Source: JANQJA01 sp040880285
Lineage (GTDB): Bacteria > Pseudomonadota > Gammaproteobacteria > Pseudomonadales > Azotimanducaceae
Reading direction: 5' to 3'
Length of the DNA stretch: 64,000 nucleotides
Assembly (NCBI GenBank): GCA_040880285.1
Contig: JBBDIT010000073.1
Coordinates: 1 to 64,000 of the forward strand
A model generated the notes under the pieces. The model was not told where the DNA came from and ran no database searches. It was given only the letters and a program-made list of their open reading frames with translations. This document shows positions 52,029 through 61,209 of this stretch, one piece after another. The position numbers were made by a program, and so were the translations under genes. Position 1 is the first letter of the stretch, and each line of letters opens with the position of its first letter.

Positions 52029-53360
52029 TCAATGTGAATATGGTTGATTCGGCATCTTAAATGACAATTCGACCCCGGTTTGGTCAGGGGTGGCCGATTT
52101 GCCCCCGGCAACCAGCATTGGGACCTGCCAGGTGGGTAGCCCCACGATCGCCACGAGCTCACCACCGACGAATGCAAGGGGGAGGTAGTCGCGAAGCCAG
52201 GCTGGCACACCGGACTCCTGGAACAGGTTTTTGAGCGTTCGGTGATTGCCGCGCAAAAGCGTCTCACCACCTGTCCGGAATCTGATTTCAATCTCGTCCA
52301 ATCGATCGACAACAAGCCCCTTCCCCTTAACGGGGTCGGCAGTTATTGTACCGAAGGGTAACAACAACTCGTTAACTGAGTGATCATCGCCGGAATGAAA
52401 GTGGTAACTCACCGACGGCACAACTGACGGCGTTTGATCTGTCAGGAAAATATGATCCCCAACCCTTCTAAGACACACGCCTTGCCAGGTTACCAGTGGG
52501 CTCGCGTCCTGCCTCGATGATTTGAGCGTATCCAGTTCGCTCGCGAGCATCGCGCCACCAGGTAAGGGCAAGCCAAAACTGTGCACCCAGTACCTGATAA
52601 CATTCCGGCGCCGGGTGACCGGCAGCGTCCAGAGTTCAGGAATCGAGACACCGCCACGCTCATCAAGCAACGCTAACAGGTCTTTTTCACCAATATAATC
52701 AATAAGTTGTACAACTTCTTCATCACGCTGGATCGCTTGCAGCACCGCCTCACGCACTGCCGGCCAACGCGTCTGAACCATCGGCAGAAGCTCATGGCGG
52801 ATAAAGTTACGATTGAAACTGGTATCCGCATTGCTGGTGTCGTCAATCCATGCAAGTTCATGGTCCCGTGCATAGCGGAGTAGTGAGGCGCGCGTGACCT
52901 GCAACAAAGGACGCAGGAGATTTGCGCAGCCAATGGCACGCGTCACCGGCATACCGGCAACACCGGGTCGATTGCTACCCCGGAACAGGTGCATAAGCGC
53001 CGATTCAACCTGGTCGTCAGCATGGTGCGCCAGTAGCATCACGTCGCCTTTCTTAAGAAATGTTTCAAATGCCCGATAGCGCGCGTCACGGGCATTGCCT
53101 TCAACATTTCCTTGCGGCGACACGTCCACCTTCATACAAGTGACCGGAACGCCAAGGTCATCGCAGGTGGCAATAACATGCGCCTGCCACTCGTCGGCAC
53201 TTATTGCCAGACCGTGGTTAATGTGTAACGCAACAACCGGATAACCCGTTTTTTTTGCAAGATGCAGCAGCACATGCGAGTCGAGGCCACCACTATATCC
53301 CACCACCAGGCGCGCCGGATTAAAACGCTTCAACCTTGCCAGCATTTCTTCGCTAAACAT
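52029..53360 (-). CDS. tilS: tRNA(Ile)-lysidine synthase
   Basis: The 443-residue enzyme attaches lysine to C34 of tRNA-Ile(CAU), so that it reads AUA. The PP-loop S-G-G-L-D-S near the N-terminus, then H-H-A-D-D-Q and R-N-F-I-R-H-E-L-L-P, is typical, with the C-terminal TilS domains following. ATG 53360 is used; GTG 53384 is an alternative. dnaE ends 78 bases upstream of this start; accA, which belongs between them, is missing. Confidence 0.94.
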   Translation of the reverse strand: MFSEEMLARLKRFNPARLVVGYSGGLDSHVLLHLAKKTGYPVVALHINHGLAISADEWQAHVIATCDDLGVPVTCMKVDVSPQGNVEGNARDARYRAFETFLKKGDVMLLAHHADDQVESALMHLFRGSNRPGVAGMPVTRAIGCANLLRPLLQVTRASLLRYARDHELAWIDDTSNADTSFNRNFIRHELLPMVQTRWPAVREAVLQAIQRDEEVVQLIDYIGEKDLLALLDERGGVSIPELWTLPVTRRRNVIRYWVHSFGLPLPGGAMLASELDTLKSSRQDASPLVTWQGVCLRRVGDHIFLTDQTPSVVPSVSYHFHSGDDHSVNELLLPFGTITADPVKGKGLVVDRLDEIEIRFRTGGETLLRGNHRTLKNLFQESGVPAWLRDYLPLAFVGGELVAIVGLPTWQVPMLVAGGKSATPDQTGVELSFKMPNQPYSH

Positions 53361-53437
53361 GCGCTTGCCTGATCCTTCGTGCACCCTGACGGATTAACAA
53401 AGGCGATGGGTTACCTGAAATTCGATTGCTTTGGCCA

Positions 53438-56400
53438 CTAATAATCCAGCTGGACCATCTCGGTTCCATAGTGATCCCGCAAGTTTTGTATCAAGTCATC
53501 ATCCGGAACGACTCGCCAATTATCACCCAGTACGATATCCCCTTTCGCGTCAAGGCGCTGGTAGTTAACGTACACGGGGCATCCCTGGCCGGCGGACTCC
53601 CGATACGGGATCAGGATCTCCTGGAGCTCGCTAACAAAGTCATGCCCCAGACACTGGCCATCCAACCTGAGCTTCAGCCGTTTAACCGAGAGCTGGCGTG
53701 CTTCACTTAAGTCAAGTATCTCGGTAGCGCGCATACGGACACCACCGGTGAAATCATCGGCCGCGGTCGTACCCTTGACAACAACAATGGCGTCTTTGTG
53801 CAATCTCGCGTGATACTGGGCATAAAGGTCGGCGAATACCGCCACTTCCATGCGTCCACTTTTGTCATCGAGGGTAATGAATGCGATGGTATCGCCCTTT
53901 TTGTTCTTCATGGTCCGAAGGTCAACGATCAGCCCGACTATCCTTTGCTCATCCTTACTCACGCGCAAGTCTGCGATCCGTGTCCCTGCAAGATGGCACA
54001 GCTCGGCCTTATAGGGATCCAGGGGATGACCTGTCAGGTAGAGGCCGAGCGTATCTTTTTCACGCTGCAGGCGATCCTTGAAGGTCATGCACGAGAACGT
54101 TTCAAAATGGTTATAGCGCATACCGGGTGACCTACCGGTGAGCATGTCTTCGCCAAACAGGTCAGTCAAACCGCTGTCCGCATTTCTGGCCTTTTGTTCG
54201 GCAATTTTTACCGCGTCTTCGTAATTGGCAAACAATAGTGCGCGTCGATAATCGATCGTATCCGCCACCCCATCGTCTTTCACCGGCACCAGTTGATCCA
54301 ATGCACCACAACCGATCAGTGCTTCCACCGCTCGCTTGTTAACCTTGCGGGCATCCACACGCTCACACAGATCGAACAGGTCTGTGAAAGGTCCGCCGCT
54401 TGCCCGGGCGTTAACGATCGCATCTACCGGCCCCTCACCCAACCCCTTGATGGCCCCAAGACCATAGATAATGCTGGATTCACTATCGGCGACAAATCGA
54501 AATCCACCCCGGTTGACATCCGGTGGCGAAATCGAGAGGCCCATTTCCCGCGCTTCCTCAATATTGATGACCACCTTGTCCGTGGTCTGCATGTCAGCCG
54601 ACAGCACAGCCGCCATAAAGTCTGCCGGATAATAGTGTTTAAGCCAGGCCGTCTGGTAGGCCACCAGCGCATAGGCGACGGAATGGGGTTTATTGAAACC
54701 ATAGCCGGCGAATTTTTCCATCAGGCCAAATATGTGGTCCGCCTGACCCTCGCTAACGCCTCTCTGTGTGGCACCCTTGACAAAAATGGCACGTTGTTGC
54801 GCCATCTCTTCAGGTTTCTTCTTACCCATGGCGCGGCGCAGCAGGTCGGCATCCGCCAGCGTATAGCCTGCCAGGATCTGGGCGATTTGCATCACCTGTT
54901 CCTGGTAAAGCATGACGCCATAGGTATCCTCGAGCGCGGGCTTCAAGCTTGGATGCAGATAGTCGACCACTATGCTGGGGTCGTTTTTGCGGCGGATAAA
55001 GTCATCCGCAAGTTGCATGGGACCGGGCCGGAACAAGGCGACCAGGGCGACGATATCACCAAACCGCTCGGGCCTGACCTTCTTCATCAAGTCCTTCATA
55101 CCGCGCGATTCCAACTGGAATACTGCTGTGGTTTTTGCCTGTCGCAGATTCGCATAGATCGCCGGGTCCTGCAGGGGGATCGCGTCTATGTCAATTGGCT
55201 CGTCCCTGCGCGCATTAATGCTCTTGACCGCGTTGTCGATAATTGTCAGGGTCCGAAGACCGAGGAAGTCAAACTTCACGAGCCCCGCCTGCTCAACATC
55301 AATCATGTTGAATTGGGTCATGAAGGCGCCACTTTCATCGCAATAGATCGGGCTGAAATCGGTTATTTTAGTCGGGGCGATCACAACCCCGCCGGCATGC
55401 TTGCCTACATTCCGCGCCAGGCCCTCCAGCTTGAACGCCATCTCCATGATTTCCTGGGCATCTTCGTTCTGCTGGATGAATTCGACCAGTAGCGGTTCTG
55501 TCTCCAGTGCCTTTTCCAGGGTCATGCCCGGATCAAACGGAATCAACTTGGAAAGCTTGTCGGCAAGACCATAAGGTTTACCCTGTACCCGCGCCACGTC
55601 CCGCACCACCGCCTTGGCCGCCATGGTGCCAAAGGTAATAATCTGGGACACGGCCTCGCGGCCATATCGATCCATAACGTGCTGGATCACCCGGTCGCGA
55701 CCATCCATGCAGAAGTCGATGTCGAAGTCGGGCAGCGAAACCCGTTCAGGATTGAGGAAGCGTTCAAATAAAAGGTCATATTCGAGCGGGTCGACATTGG
55801 TGATTTGCAGGGCATAGGCAACCAGCGAACCCGCTCCCGAACCACGCCCAGGGCCCACAGGAATGTCGTTTTCTTTCGCCCACTTAATAAATTCCATCAC
55901 AATCAGGAAGTAGCCAGGGAACCCCATGCTGTTAATCACATCCAGTTCGAACGTCAGGCGATCATCGTATGGTTTGCGCTTGTCCGCATACCCGGGATCC
56001 GCCGGATCCAGGATTTTCCTGAGTCGCGCTTCGAGACCCGCGCGAGAAACTTCTTCCAGGTAAGCCTCTTTGGTGGACCCGGCGGGGATGGGATATTCCG
56101 GCAGGTAATAGTTACCAAGGTCGATGTCGACGTTACAGCGCCTTGCAATTTCAACGGTATTCTCCAGCGCTTCCGGAATATCTTCGAACAACGCAAACAT
56201 TTCGGCAGGGGACTTCAGGTATTGCTGGTCACTGTGACGTTGTTCCCGCCGGGGATCATCGAGGGTCCTGCTGTCGTGAATGCAGACCCTGACCTCATGT
56301 GCCTCATATTCGTCAGGAATCAAAAAACACACCGCGTTGGTGGCCACAACGGGACACTTTAGTTGCGCTGCCAGCGGTATAACGCCATGAATATAGTCTT

Positions 56401-56929
56401 CTTCGCCCTGTAGCCCGGTCCGTTGCAATTCAATGTAAAAACCATCCGGGAAGACTTGCATCCAACCCCGTAACCGGTCTTCAGCAAGGTCGGCATTGCC
56501 AGCAAGAATTGCCTTGCCGATGTCTCCCTGACGACCACCGGACAAGGCGATGAGGCCACCTGACTGTCCGCTGAGCCATTGCCGGCGGACCTTACCCCGC
56601 AAGGAACCGGTTCCTTCCACGTAGGCCCGGGACAGGAGCTCACACAAGTTGCGATATCCCTCATTAGTACGGGCGATCAACACAAGGGGGGTGGGCTCAT
56701 CATCATCTTCAGTAATGACCTGGATGTCGCTGGCCACGATGGGTTTTACCCCGGCGGCAGCGGCGGCATTCTGGAACTTTACCTGGGCGAATAAATTGCT
56801 GTTGTCGGTTACCGCCACGGCAGGCATCTGACCCGCCACGACCGCATCCAGCAGGGGCTTGACTCGCACCATCCCATCGCTTATCGAGTATTCGGTATGT
56901 AAGCGCAGATGAACGAACGTTTGACGCAT
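53438..56929 (-). CDS. dnaE: DNA polymerase III alpha subunit
   Basis: The 1163-residue subunit is the replicative polymerase. It has an N-terminal PHP domain (about 1-200), a palm with catalytic aspartates in P-D-F-D-I-D-F near 401-407 and another near 557, a fingers domain with helix-hairpin-helix, an OB fold (I-V-G-L-I-V-D-L-R-T-M-K-N-K-K-G) near 1000, and a tail that binds tau. Length is normal. The PHP start H-L-R-L-H-T-E-Y-S keeps its metal ligands. Confidence 0.98.
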   Translation of the reverse strand: MRQTFVHLRLHTEYSISDGMVRVKPLLDAVVAGQMPAVAVTDNSNLFAQVKFQNAAAAAGVKPIVASDIQVITEDDDEPTPLVLIARTNEGYRNLCELLSRAYVEGTGSLRGKVRRQWLSGQSGGLIALSGGRQGDIGKAILAGNADLAEDRLRGWMQVFPDGFYIELQRTGLQGEEDYIHGVIPLAAQLKCPVVATNAVCFLIPDEYEAHEVRVCIHDSRTLDDPRREQRHSDQQYLKSPAEMFALFEDIPEALENTVEIARRCNVDIDLGNYYLPEYPIPAGSTKEAYLEEVSRAGLEARLRKILDPADPGYADKRKPYDDRLTFELDVINSMGFPGYFLIVMEFIKWAKENDIPVGPGRGSGAGSLVAYALQITNVDPLEYDLLFERFLNPERVSLPDFDIDFCMDGRDRVIQHVMDRYGREAVSQIITFGTMAAKAVVRDVARVQGKPYGLADKLSKLIPFDPGMTLEKALETEPLLVEFIQQNEDAQEIMEMAFKLEGLARNVGKHAGGVVIAPTKITDFSPIYCDESGAFMTQFNMIDVEQAGLVKFDFLGLRTLTIIDNAVKSINARRDEPIDIDAIPLQDPAIYANLRQAKTTAVFQLESRGMKDLMKKVRPERFGDIVALVALFRPGPMQLADDFIRRKNDPSIVVDYLHPSLKPALEDTYGVMLYQEQVMQIAQILAGYTLADADLLRRAMGKKKPEEMAQQRAIFVKGATQRGVSEGQADHIFGLMEKFAGYGFNKPHSVAYALVAYQTAWLKHYYPADFMAAVLSADMQTTDKVVINIEEAREMGLSISPPDVNRGGFRFVADSESSIIYGLGAIKGLGEGPVDAIVNARASGGPFTDLFDLCERVDARKVNKRAVEALIGCGALDQLVPVKDDGVADTIDYRRALLFANYEDAVKIAEQKARNADSGLTDLFGEDMLTGRSPGMRYNHFETFSCMTFKDRLQREKDTLGLYLTGHPLDPYKAELCHLAGTRIADLRVSKDEQRIVGLIVDLRTMKNKKGDTIAFITLDDKSGRMEVAVFADLYAQYHARLHKDAIVVVKGTTAADDFTGGVRMRATEILDLSEARQLSVKRLKLRLDGQCLGHDFVSELQEILIPYRESAGQGCPVYVNYQRLDAKGDIVLGDNWRVVPDDDLIQNLRDHYGTEMVQLDY

Positions 56930-57133
56930 TAGCGAGTTTTTACTTTTCCATTGGTAGAAGGTGGGATAGCCATAATATAAACGAACCGGTCGACCTCCTA
57001 AAGCGAAAGTTCCTGACCTCGGCCCGACGCGCCGGAGCGCAGGAAAACGGGTCGCCGGCAGAACCTGCGCCTGTACTCACCCAGGCGGTAGCAATAGTGT
57101 CCGGGAGCCCGCTGTTCGATCTTGAAATAGGGT

Positions 57134-57712
57134 TTATCCCCGGTTCCCAGGCCTTTTACACGGAGCAAATGACTTGCGGTGTATCTCGGATGGGCCCAAC
57201 TTTTTTAGCGCTGCCAGGTGTTCACGGGTGGGATAGCCCTTGTGGCGTGCCAGGCCATAATCCGGATAAAGCGAGTCCAGTTGTACCATTTCACGATCAC
57301 GCGCAACCTTGGCAATAATCGAGGCGGCCTTGATCGCATCGATCCTGCCATCACCCTTAATGAACCAATCTGCCGAACACCCGAATTGCGGACACCGGTT
57401 GCCATCAACCAGCACATGATCCACCCGGACCCCGAGGCTCGCCACCGCCCGCTGCATGGCGAGCATACTGGCTTCAAGAATGTTGATGCGGTCAATTTCC
57501 TCGACCTCGGCGCGCCCGATGGACCAGGCGATGGCATGGCGCTTGACCGTAGTGTCCAGAGCCTCACGCTGTTTGGCGGTAAGTGCTTTTGAATCTGACA
57601 AGCCCTCAATCTCAAAGAAAGGATCGAGCACTACGGCCGCCGCGACTACTGCTCCTGCCAGCGGTCCACGGCCGACCTCGTCGACGCCGGCGCAGAGCTC
57701 ACGGTAGTACAC
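57134..57712 (-). CDS. rnhB: Ribonuclease HII
   Basis: The 192-residue enzyme cuts RNA in RNA-DNA hybrids and removes single ribonucleotides. The D11-E12-x-G-R-G-P-L-A-G core and the third acidic residue in L-V-D-G-N-R are present. It shares one base with the lpxB stop. The 204-base gap to dnaE contains no gene I can support. Confidence 0.97.
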   Translation of the reverse strand: MYYRELCAGVDEVGRGPLAGAVVAAAVVLDPFFEIEGLSDSKALTAKQREALDTTVKRHAIAWSIGRAEVEEIDRINILEASMLAMQRAVASLGVRVDHVLVDGNRCPQFGCSADWFIKGDGRIDAIKAASIIAKVARDREMVQLDSLYPDYGLARHKGYPTREHLAALKKLGPSEIHRKSFAPCKRPGNRG

Positions 57713-58896
57713 TAGCGTGGTACCTCACCATCGATCAGCGCCAGTATTGCCCGGCCCGCCTGGCCACCGGCATCGCGCCTCAGCCTACGATGGATCCGGT
57801 CAAATTCAGCGATAAGTTCTACCTGTGCCGGTGAATCAAGATAGGCAATAACCGCTGCTGCCAAGGCGGCTGGCGTCGCTTCATCCTGGATGAACTCCGG
57901 TATGAGCTCGCGCTTTGCGAGGATATTGGGGAGCGCAAAATATGGCGTTGTCACCAATGCTGAGACGATCCAATGGGTGATCCACCCCAGCCGGTAGGAC
58001 ATGACCATGGGCTTTTTGAGCAACATGGCCTCCAGCGTGGCTGTACCCGAGTTGACCAACACGACATCGGCGGCTTGCATCGCAAGGGTAGACTGACCGT
58101 CGATTACTTTGATATCCAGTTGCCCGCATATTTCTGCGCGCAAAATCTCGATCTGGTTGCGTCGTGCCCTGTTTGCTGCCGGAACAACGAAGCGTACATC
58201 GGGCCTGGAGGACACAATCCGATTGGCGGCCCGGAAAAAGTCGGGTCCGGTGAACTTGACCTCACTACCGCGGCTACCCGGCAGTATTGCTACAACACGA
58301 TCTTCTCTGCCAAGCCCCAACGCCTCCTTTGCAGCGAACGTGGCAACCTCCCCGCCGTCCGGATCAATTTCATCCGCTTTCGGGTGGCCAACAAAAGCGA
58401 CGCTGATCCCGTGCTGTTCATAAATGGCGGTTTCAAACGGGTAAAGCGTCAACATTAGGTCGACACTTTTGGCAATACTCTTGATCCGCCCCTTGCGCCA
58501 TGCCCAAACTGTTGGCGAGACGTAATGAACCGTTTTGACTCCGCGAGATTTGAGCATCCGCTCCAGCAAGAGATTAAAGAAATTAAAGTCAACGCCGATA
58601 AAACAATCCACGTCGGCCTTGAGTATCTGGTTTCTGGTAGAAATCAGAATCCGGATCAGTTCGGGCAACCGTTTGATGGGATCGACAAAACCGTTTACGG
58701 AAAGCCGGTCGAGGTCAGTCCAGCACTCAAGGCCCTGTGCAATCATGGCGGGGCCACCAATACCGATAAAGCGTACATTGGGGCAATCGCGGCGAATCGA
58801 CTGCATAAGCGGCGCCCCCAGATTGTCGCCGGATGACTCTCCAGCAACCAGGGCAATGGTCAGGGGCTTAACTGTACTGACGCCAGATTCCGACAT
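57712..58896 (-). CDS. lpxB: Lipid-A-disaccharide synthase
   Basis: The 394-residue GT19 glycosyltransferase joins UDP-diacylglucosamine and lipid X to form the lipid A disaccharide. It has A-G-E-S-S-G-D near the N-terminus, the hydrophobic membrane-contacting stretch, and the C-terminal L-P-G-S-R-G-S-E and S-G-T-A-T-L-E-A donor-binding motifs. ATG 58896 is preferred to GTG 58905. Its normal partner lpxA is not upstream; fabZ ends only 39 bases away. Confidence 0.96.
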   Translation of the reverse strand: MSESGVSTVKPLTIALVAGESSGDNLGAPLMQSIRRDCPNVRFIGIGGPAMIAQGLECWTDLDRLSVNGFVDPIKRLPELIRILISTRNQILKADVDCFIGVDFNFFNLLLERMLKSRGVKTVHYVSPTVWAWRKGRIKSIAKSVDLMLTLYPFETAIYEQHGISVAFVGHPKADEIDPDGGEVATFAAKEALGLGREDRVVAILPGSRGSEVKFTGPDFFRAANRIVSSRPDVRFVVPAANRARRNQIEILRAEICGQLDIKVIDGQSTLAMQAADVVLVNSGTATLEAMLLKKPMVMSYRLGWITHWIVSALVTTPYFALPNILAKRELIPEFIQDEATPAALAAAVIAYLDSPAQVELIAEFDRIHRRLRRDAGGQAGRAILALIDGEVPR

Positions 58897-58935
58897 AGGA
58901 CACACAAGATTCCGGCATGGACCATCATCTGGTCC

Positions 58936-59373
58936 TTAAGTGACTTTTTGCTCTGCACAGGTGAGTAACGACGAGCATACCAGCTTGTCTCCCACGTATG
59001 CCTCGCCTCGCGCCTTCATCCAGTGATTCCGAAGGTTGATTATTTCAACTTCAAGCCTGAGTTGGTCGCCGGGAATCACGGAACGCTTGAACTTGGTTTT
59101 GTCGGTGCCAGCCAGATAATAAATATAACCGTCGTCCAGGGTTCGGTTCCGGCTCTTGAATGCGAGGATACCGGAGGCTTGCGCAAGCGCCTCAACGATC
59201 ATGACACCGGGAAACACCGGGATCATCGGAAAGTGTCCGGTAAACTGGGGTTCGTTGATCGTGACATTCTTGATGGCCACAATGCGCTTGTCTGCCTCAA
59301 ATTCCACAACCCGGTCAACCAATAAAAACGGATATCGATGCGGCAGATACTTCCAGATTTCAATAACTTCCAT
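58936..59373 (-). CDS. fabZ: 3-hydroxyacyl-ACP dehydratase FabZ
   Basis: The 145-residue hot-dog enzyme dehydrates 3-hydroxyacyl-ACP in fatty acid synthesis. The catalytic H47 is in T-G-H-F-P and E61 in M-I-V-E-A-L-A-Q-A-S-G. ATG 59373 gives the family start M-E-V-I-E-I-W-K-Y-L-P-H-R; a longer frame to 59409 is unlike it. It should be followed by lpxA but runs straight to lpxB. Confidence 0.97.
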   Translation of the reverse strand: MEVIEIWKYLPHRYPFLLVDRVVEFEADKRIVAIKNVTINEPQFTGHFPMIPVFPGVMIVEALAQASGILAFKSRNRTLDDGYIYYLAGTDKTKFKRSVIPGDQLRLEVEIINLRNHWMKARGEAYVGDKLVCSSLLTCAEQKVT

Positions 59374-59464
59374 GATTTGATTATCTCTAATTCCATGATT
59401 GCCCATCATGGGGTGTGAATTGATCTTATTGTTCTACGAGCTCCAGGGAACCTCTCAACAGGGT

Positions 59465-60487
59465 CTATTTTCCACGTTCTGATTCCAGCCTCCGGATTCG
59501 CTTGATGATCTCGTCAAGCCGGCTAAAGCCCACGATACTCCGTTTCCACGCCGAACTGGGCATCAGCCCCGTGCCAGAAGAGTACCGTCCTTTCTTCAAG
59601 ATTGATTGACTCACCAGTGTCATCGCGGTGATTTCAACCTGGTCAACTATTTCTATATTATCAACGATTCCAACGGCACCACCAATAAGGCAATAGGAGC
59701 CGATCTTTGTACTTCCCGCTACTGCAGTACATCCGGACATTACCGTATGGTCGCCTATACGGGTTCCATGACCAATCTGGACCTGGTTATCGAGCTTGAC
59801 GCCATCACCCAGCTCAGTGTGATTGAGGGCGCCCCGGTCAATCGTTGAACCTGCGCCAATTTCCACGTCATCTCCAATGCGAACACCATAGACCTGGGAA
59901 ATTTTTGCCATGGTTCCGGTGCTGCCATCAAATTCGAAGCCAAAACCGTCGGCGCCGATGACAGCACCACTATGGACGATAGCGTTTTTTCCTACCACCA
60001 CGTCATGATAAAGCGTCACATTCGCAAACAGGCGGCTGCCCTCACCGATCATACTACCGACTCCGACGTAGGCACCTGCACCCAAGACGACATTATTGCC
60101 AACGACTGCTTCATTTTCGATCACGACGTGCGGTCCAATCGTTACATTTTCACCGATACTTGCCGTCTCGGAAATCACGGCCGTCGGATGATGTAGTCGA
60201 TCCGGTATCGGCGTTGTATCGAATAAGCGTGCAACCATTGCCCACGTCAGCCTGGGTTTCTCAGAAATGAGTGCTGACGTTTTGCATAACGGCAGATCTT
60301 GTGCCCGTAACACGACAGCCGCTGCCTTTGATTGGGACAGCAAGCCTGCGTAGGAAGAATTAAACAGGAAGGTCAACTGATCAGGGCCAGCATCTGCCAG
60401 GCTCGCTATTCCACTGATTTCAGTCGTGGCATCGCCAACCAGTTCCAGCCCCAGCTGCTGTGCTATCCGCCCTAACGTAATTTTCAA
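59465..60487 (-). CDS. lpxD: UDP-3-O-(3-hydroxyacyl)glucosamine N-acyltransferase
   Basis: The 340-residue acyltransferase adds the amide-linked chain in lipid A synthesis. An N-terminal uridine-binding domain precedes many left-handed beta-helix hexapeptide repeats, with the catalytic histidine in V-Q-I-G-H-G-T-R-I-G near 245 and a helical C-terminal arm. Length and domains are those of LpxD, not LpxA (about 260 residues and no N-terminal domain). Confidence 0.97.
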   Translation of the reverse strand: MKITLGRIAQQLGLELVGDATTEISGIASLADAGPDQLTFLFNSSYAGLLSQSKAAAVVLRAQDLPLCKTSALISEKPRLTWAMVARLFDTTPIPDRLHHPTAVISETASIGENVTIGPHVVIENEAVVGNNVVLGAGAYVGVGSMIGEGSRLFANVTLYHDVVVGKNAIVHSGAVIGADGFGFEFDGSTGTMAKISQVYGVRIGDDVEIGAGSTIDRGALNHTELGDGVKLDNQVQIGHGTRIGDHTVMSGCTAVAGSTKIGSYCLIGGAVGIVDNIEIVDQVEITAMTLVSQSILKKGRYSSGTGLMPSSAWKRSIVGFSRLDEIIKRIRRLESERGK

Positions 60488-60498
60488 TTTTCGTGAAA

Positions 60499-61023
60499 CT
60501 AGTTAGCGGCGGAATCCAGCCTGTTAAGCTTCTCAGTCACTTTATTCGTTACGTTATAGACATCACCGACATAAAGTGCCGCTTGTCTTGGCAGGATGAG
60601 ATCATAGTCCTCGGACCGAACCAACTCTTCGATTGCCGTCTGGACTTTCTGGTCCACTCCGGCAAATAACTCACCCTGTCGCTCTTCAATCCGGCGCTGC
60701 AGTTTCTGGCGAAGGTAAACAAAGTCATTATTCTTCGATTCGATGCTTTGCTGGGCACGACGTTTCTCAGCATCGCTCATGACGTCCGCGTCTTTCTGTA
60801 GTCGCTGCATCAGTTCTGCTGCTTCTGATTGCAGCTTACGAATCTCATCTTCTTCTGACTTGAACTCACTTTGAATTTGCGCGAGGAGGCGTTTGGCCTC
60901 TTCCGAATTCAGGATGGCGCTCTGAACGTCAACAACTGCTATCTTGACTTCAGCGACCGCAGACGTACCTAAAAGCATCAAAAATGTCGCTATGATAGTC
61001 AGTGTTACTCGTTTGATTTGCAC
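60499..61023 (-). CDS. skp: Periplasmic chaperone Skp/OmpH
   Basis: The 174-residue chaperone holds unfolded outer-membrane proteins. A signal peptide ends near A-V-A-E, and a long coiled coil (Q-S-E-F-K-S-E-E-D-E-I-R-K-L-Q) follows with a small beta body at its ends. It starts with GTG 61023 after a GAGGAG box. bamA precedes it by 187 bases, of which nothing else is coding. Confidence 0.93.
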   Translation of the reverse strand: MQIKRVTLTIIATFLMLLGTSAVAEVKIAVVDVQSAILNSEEAKRLLAQIQSEFKSEEDEIRKLQSEAAELMQRLQKDADVMSDAEKRRAQQSIESKNNDFVYLRQKLQRRIEERQGELFAGVDQKVQTAIEELVRSEDYDLILPRQAALYVGDVYNVTNKVTEKLNRLDSAAN

Positions 61024-61209
61024 GCTAATCTCCTCAAGTGCTGGAATTTCATGGTTATTTTTTATTTTCTACAACTGATAGGGCGCTGATATTTACACAT
61101 CCCACCCAACGATTCAATGTCCTGTCATGGAAAAAAGAATTAGAACTCACCCCTTGATTACAGTTCCCCGGAGTTGATGAATGGTTCCCACAGCACCCGG
61201 GATTTGGGC

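Noticed and set aside
54293..55492. 399-residue forward frame antisense to dnaE
   Set aside because: Long only because the real gene has no stops in that register; composition is cysteine- and histidine-rich junk.
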